Assembly (NCBI GenBank): GCA_920105625.2
Contig: OV050033.1
Location: forward strand, 90,584,280 to 90,648,279
Direction of reading: 5' to 3'
From: Clusia tigrina
Lineage: Eukaryota; Arthropoda; Insecta; Diptera; Clusiidae
DNA length: 64,000 nt
The translations under genes were made by a program, and so were the position numbers. Positions 59,966 through 64,000 of this stretch are shown one piece after another (the first letter of the stretch is position 1; every line of letters begins with the position of its first letter). The notes below the pieces were generated by a model. The model was not told the origin of the DNA and made no database searches. It saw only the letters and a list, made by a program, of their open reading frames with translations.

Positions 59966-60748
59966 CTCGAGCCTCCTGTCAATTTAAGCTCTCGCTCAAA
60001 GCTATGCTACCCTTGAGTCCCAAATCAAACACTGATAAATCTTCAAATGGCCCTAACTTCTATACGGTACGTCCTACACCTATCAAAGTTTGCAACATAC
60101 AAATGCTTGTAACTTTTTACTGGAGCGTCAAAAAACCTTGAAATTTTGTAACAATAAAGTACTCGAGCCTCTTGTCAATTTAAGCTATCGCTCGAAGCTT
60201 TGCTACCCTTGAGTCCCAAATCAAACACTGATAAATCTTCAAATGGCCCTAACTTCTATACGGTACGTCCTACACCTATCAAAGTTTGCAACATACAAAT
60301 GCTTGCAACTTTTTACTGGAGTGTCATAAAACCTTGAAATTTTGTAACAATAAAGTACTCGAGATTCTTGTCAATTTAAGCTATCGCCCAAAGCTGTGCT
60401 ACCCTTGAGTCCCAAATCAAACACTGATAAATCTTCAAATGGCCCTAACTTCTATCGGTACGTCCTACACCTATTAAAGTTTGCAACATACGAATGCTTG
60501 CAACTTTTTACTGGAGCGTCATAAAACCTTGAAATTTTGTAACAATAAAGTACTCGAGCCTCTTGTCAATTTAAGCTATCGCTCAAAGCTATGCTACCCT
60601 TGAGTCCCAAATCAAACACTGACAAATCTTCAAATGGCCGTAACTTCTATACGGTACGTCCTACACCTATCAAAGTTTGCAACATACAAATGCTTGTAAC
60701 TTTTTACTGGAGCGTCAAAAAATCTTGAAATTTTGTAACAATAAAGTA
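59966..60748 (+). repeat. 979-bp HOR, copy 2 (first four monomers)
   Basis: Tandem copy of the preceding unit through the GGCCGTAAC/AAAAAATCTTG monomer, then a switch to TTTAGGTTATCGC/AATCACTG/CTCCAAATGG, the type that follows GGCCGTAAC at 38.8 and 44.7 kb. I saw no difference between the two copies over the shared part. Confidence 0.9.
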
Positions 60749-61914
60749 CTCGAGCCTCTTGTCAATTTAGGTTATCGCTCAAAGCTATGCTACCCTTGAG
60801 TCCCAAATCAATCACTGATAAATCTCCAAATGGCCCTAACTTCTATACGGTACGTCCTACACCTATCAAAGTTTGCATCATACAAATGCTTGCAACTTTT
60901 TACTGGAGCGTCATAAAACCTTGAAATTTTGTAACAATAAAGTACTCGAGCCTCTTGTCAATTTAAGCTATAGCTCAAAGCTATGCTACCCTTGAGTCCC
61001 ACATCAAACACTGATAAAACTTCAAATGGCCCTAACTTCTATACGGTACTTCCTACACCTATCAAAGTTTGCAACATACAAATGCCTGTAACTTTTTACT
61101 GGAGCGTCAAAAAATCTTGAAATTTTGTAACAATAAAGTACTCGAGCCTCTTGTCAATTTAGGTTATCGCTCAAAGCTATGCTACCCTTGAGTCCCAAAT
61201 CAATCACTGATAAATCTCCAAATGGCCCTAACTTCTATACGGTACGTCATACACCTATCAAAGTTTGCAACATATAAATGCTTGTAACTTTTTACTGGAG
61301 CGTCATAAAACCTTGAAATTTTGTAACAATAAAGTACTCGAGCCTCTTGTCAATTTAAGCTATCGCTTAAAGCTATGTTACCCTTGAGTCCCAAATGAAA
61401 CACGGATAAAACTTCAAATGGCCCTAACTTCTATACGGTACGTCTTACACCTATCAAAGTTTGCAACATACAAATGCTTGCAACTTTTTACTGGAGCATC
61501 ATAAAACCTTGAAATTTTGTAACAATAATGTACTCGAGCCTCTTGTCAATTTAAGCTATCGCTCAAAGCTATGCTACCCTTGAGTCCCAAATCAAACACT
61601 GATAAATCTTCAAATGGCCCTAACTTCTATACGGTACGACCTATACCTTTCAAAGTTTGCAACATACAAGTGCTTGTAACTTTTTACTGGAGCGTCATAA
61701 AACCTTGAAATTTTGTAACAATAAAGTACTCGAGCCTCTTGTCAAATTAAGCTATCGCTCAAAGCTATGCTACCCTTGAGTCCCAAATCAAACAATGATA
61801 AAACTTTAAATGGCCCTAACTTCTATACGGTACGTCCTACACCTATCAAAGTTTGCAACACACAAATGCTTGTAACTTTTTACTGGAGCATCATAAAACC
61901 TTGAAATTTTGTAA
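60749..61914 (+). repeat. Return to 2,268-bp HOR-type monomers
   Basis: TTTAGGTTATCGC/AATCACTG/CTCCAAATGG/GCATCATAC; TATAGCTC with ACTTCCTAC and AAAAAATCTTG; a second TTTAGGTTATCGC/AATCACTG monomer with GTCATACACC and CATATAAATG; CGCTTAAAG/GAAACACGG; ACGACC/CCTTTC/CAAGTGC; AACAATG/TTTAAATGG, ending at the truncation junction. The doubled TTTAGGTT monomer and swapped rear halves are further chimeras. Confidence 0.85.
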
Positions 61915-62027
61915 ATCTTCAAATGGTCCTAACTTCTATACGGTACGTCCTACACCTATCAAAGTTTGCAACATACAAATGCTTGTAACTTTTTACTGGA
62001 GCGTCAAAAAACCTTGAAATTTTCTAA
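61915..62027 (+). repeat. C-less truncated monomer 8 (113 bp)
   Basis: Same TTGTAA/ATCTTC junction, 8.5 kb from the nearest other copy, with GAGCATCAT before it and TTTTCTAAC at its end. It has AAATGGTCC for AAATGGCCC, and the preceding monomer has TTTTTACTGG instead of TTTTCACTGG. The monomer after it is CGAAGCTTTGC, not GCTATATTACCC. Confidence 0.9.
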
Positions 62028-64000
62028 CAATAAAGTACTCGAGCCTCTTTTCAATTTAAGCTATCGCTCGAAGCTTTGCTACCCTTGAGTCCCAAATCAA
62101 ACACTGATAAAGCTTCAAATGGCCCTATCTTCTATACGGTGCGTCCTACACCTATCAAAGTTTGCAACATACAAATGCTTGCAACTTTTTATTGGAGCGT
62201 CATAAAACCTTGAAATTTTGTAACAATAAAGTACTCGAGCCTCTTGTCAATTTAAGCTATCGCTCAAAGCTATATTACCCTTGAGTCCCAAATCAAACAG
62301 TGATAAAACTTCAAATGGCCCTAACTTCTATACGGTACGTCCTACACCTATCAACGTTTGCAACATACAAATGCTTACAACTTTTTACTGGAGCGTCATA
62401 AAACCTTGAAATTTTGTAACAATAAAGTACTCGAGCCTCTTGTCAATTTAAGATATCGCTCAAAGCTATGCTACCCTTGAGACCCAAATCAAACACTGAT
62501 AAAACTTCAAATGGCCCTAACTTCTATACGGTACGTACTACACCTATCAAAGTTTGCAACATACAAATGCTTGTAACTTTTTACTGGAGCGTCATAAAAC
62601 CTTCAAATTTTGTAACAATAAAGTACTCGAGCCTCTTGTCAATTTAAGCTATCGCTCAAAGCTATGCTACCCTTGAGTCCCAAATCAAACACTGATAAAT
62701 CTTCAAATGGCCCTAACTTCTATACGGTACGTCCTACACCTATCAAAGTTTGCAACATACAAATGCTTGTAACTTTTTACTGGAGCGTAAAAAACCTTGA
62801 AATTTTGTAACAATAAAGTACTCGAGCCTCTTGTCAATTTAAGCTATCGCTCAAAGTTATGCTACCCTTGAGTCCCAAATCAAACACTGATAAAACTTCA
62901 AATGGCCCTAACTTCTATACGGTACGTCCTACACCTATCAAAGTTTGCAACATACAAATGCTTGTTACTTTTTACTGGAGCTTCATAAAACCTTGAAATT
63001 TTGTAACAATAAAGTACTCGAGCCTCATGTCAATTTAAGCTATCGCTCAAAGCTATGCTACCCTTGAGTCCCACGTCAAACACTGATAAAACTTCAAATG
63101 GCCCTAACTTCTATACGGTACGTCCTACAACTATCAAAGTTTGCAACATACAAATGCCTGTAACATTTTACTGGAGCGTCATAAAATCTTGCAATTTTGT
63201 AACAATAAAGTACTCGAGCCTCTTGTCAATTTAAGATATCGCTCAAAGCTATGCTACCCTTGAGTCCCAAATCAAACACTGATAATACTTCAAATGGCCC
63301 TAACTTCTATACGGAGCGTCATACACCTCTCAAAGTTTGCAACATACAAATGCTTGTAACTTTTTACTGGAGCGTCATAAAACCTTGAAATTTTGTAACA
63401 ATAAAGTACTCGAGCCTCTTGTCAATTTAAGCTATCGCTCAAAGCTATGCAACCCTTGAGTCCCAAATCAAACACTGATAAAACTTCAAATGGCCCTAAC
63501 TTCTATACGGAGCGTCATACACCTCTCAAAGTTTGCAACATATAAATGCTTGTAACTTTTTACTGGAGCGTCATAAAACCTTGAAATTTTGTAACAATAA
63601 AGTACTCGAGCCTCTTGTCAATTTAAGCTATCGCTTAAAGCTATGTTACCCTTGAGTCCCAAATGAAACACGGATAAAACTTCAAATGGCCCTAACTTCT
63701 ATACGGTACGTCTTACACCTATCAAAGTTTGCAACATACAAATGCTTGCAACTTTTTACTGGAGCATCATAAAACCTTGAAATTTTGTAACAATAATGTA
63801 CTCGAGCCTCTTGTCCATTTAAGCTATCGCTCAAAGCTATGCTACCCTTGAGTCCCAAATCAAACACTGATAAATCTTCAAATGGCCCTAACTTCTATAC
63901 GGTACGACCTATACCTTTCAAAGTTTGCAACATACAAGTGCTTGTAACTTTTTACTGGAGCGTCATAAAACCTTGAAATTTTGTAACAATAAAGTATTCG
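62028..64000 (+). repeat. 2,268-bp HOR-type monomers to the window end
   Basis: CTCTTTTC/CGAAGCTTTGC with CCCTATC; GCTATATTACCC/AACAGTG/CAACG; GAGACCC/GTACTAC; GTAAAAAACC; GCTTGTTAC/GAGCTTCAT; CTCATGTC/CCCACGTC (63070); GATAATAC with ACCTCTC; a second ACCTCTC monomer with GCAACCC and CATATAAATG; CGCTTAAAG/GAAACACGG with AATAATG; ACGACC/CCTTTC/CAAGTGC. The last XhoI position (63997) reads TTCG and the array continues beyond the window. Confidence 0.88.

Larger units (their letters stand above)
1..64000 (+). repeat. 196-bp satellite DNA array spanning the entire window
   Basis: XhoI-type sites recur with a spacing of 196 bp (for example 585, 781, 977 and, at the far end, 63605, 63801, 63997), with departures of 1-3 bp for small indels and -83 bp for a recurrent deletion. 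All monomers lie in the same orientation; I saw no inversion, transposon or unique sequence. The array enters and leaves mid-monomer, so it is longer than the window. The consensus monomer has 74 G+C in 196 bp (about 38%). Many variants are shared between distant monomers at fixed multiples of 196 bp, which is higher-order repeat organisation. Such arrays are typical of eukaryotic centromeric, pericentromeric or subtelomeric heterochromatin; which one this is cannot be read from the sequence. There is no coding gene anywhere. 196 is 3x65+1, so a frame shifts at every monomer and soon meets a stop. Confidence 0.99.

Noticed and set aside
36339..63867. 61-codon - strand frames at 36339-36524, 42240-42425 and 63682-63867
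   Set aside because: The first two are the same sequence in the two copies of the 5.56-kb duplication, and the third is a related monomer pair. Any conserved peptide simply reflects conserved satellite DNA; there is no sign of codon-level selection.
1..64000. CRISPR array
   Set aside because: The repeat period is 196 bp and the whole period is conserved; there are no short repeats with unique spacers and no cas genes.
1..64000. Ribosomal DNA intergenic spacer subrepeats
   Set aside because: No rRNA gene sequence, polymerase I promoter or 5S gene appears anywhere in 64 kb, and the array is far longer than typical IGS subrepeat blocks.
1..64000. Tandem non-coding RNA or 5S/tRNA-derived genes
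   Set aside because: I found no polymerase III A/B-box pair at proper spacing, no T-run terminator placed consistently, and no cloverleaf-like fold in the monomer.

Overview
The whole 64-kb window is one uninterrupted tandem satellite array. Every segment read is a copy of a 196-bp monomer, all in the same head-to-tail orientation on the + strand, from base 1 (mid-monomer) to base 64000 (mid-monomer), so the array runs past both ends. Length and spacing imply about 330 monomers at roughly 38% GC. Nearly every monomer carries an XhoI site (CTCGAG) overlapping a ScaI site (AGTACT); I use this XhoI site as the monomer start. I found no protein-coding gene, tRNA, rRNA, CRISPR array or transposon insertion. 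The few open frames of 60-80 codons are shadows of the repeat.

The monomer is composite. Bases 79-134 (subrepeat A) and 135-190 (subrepeat B) are diverged 56-bp tandem copies of each other, about 60% identical by eye. The remaining 84 bp (segment C, which holds the XhoI site) is unrelated or too diverged to align. Eight monomers have lost 83 bp, almost exactly C, at one identical junction, leaving 112-113-bp A+B units.

The array is a patchwork of higher-order repeat (HOR) domains, defined by private variants shared at fixed spacing. 190-6072: a 17-monomer HOR (3,333 bp). 6073-9404: a 4-mer (784 bp) and then a 6-mer (1,176 bp). 10189-12539: two copies of a 6-mer (1,175-1,176 bp). 12223-14923 and 16532-19232: a 2.7-kb duplication 4,309 bp apart. 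19.5-22.1 kb: 5-monomer (980 bp) spacing. 22532-35.3 kb: a HOR family in 8-, 13-, 13-, 9- and 11-monomer versions. 34771-40335 and 40677-46236: a near-identical 5.56-kb duplication. 46.2-55.4 kb: a 2,268-bp, 12-slot HOR containing the truncated monomer. 56-61 kb: a 979-bp 5-mer HOR. 61.3-64 kb: a return of the 2,268-bp HOR type. Chimeric monomers and expanded or contracted HOR versions are the expected products of unequal crossing-over and conversion.

The organism is a eukaryote. A plant is my best guess: the core of subrepeat A (TTCAAATGGCCCTAACTT) resembles a motif I recall from several plant satellites, including legume centromeric repeats. I could not check this. Nucleosome-scale monomers, HOR organisation and the absence of other sequence would suit a centromeric or heterochromatic block, but nothing here proves centromere function. 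I see no undescribed protein or RNA system. What deserves attention is the composite monomer, the recurrent C-less unit, the HOR mosaic and the variant-created dyads.
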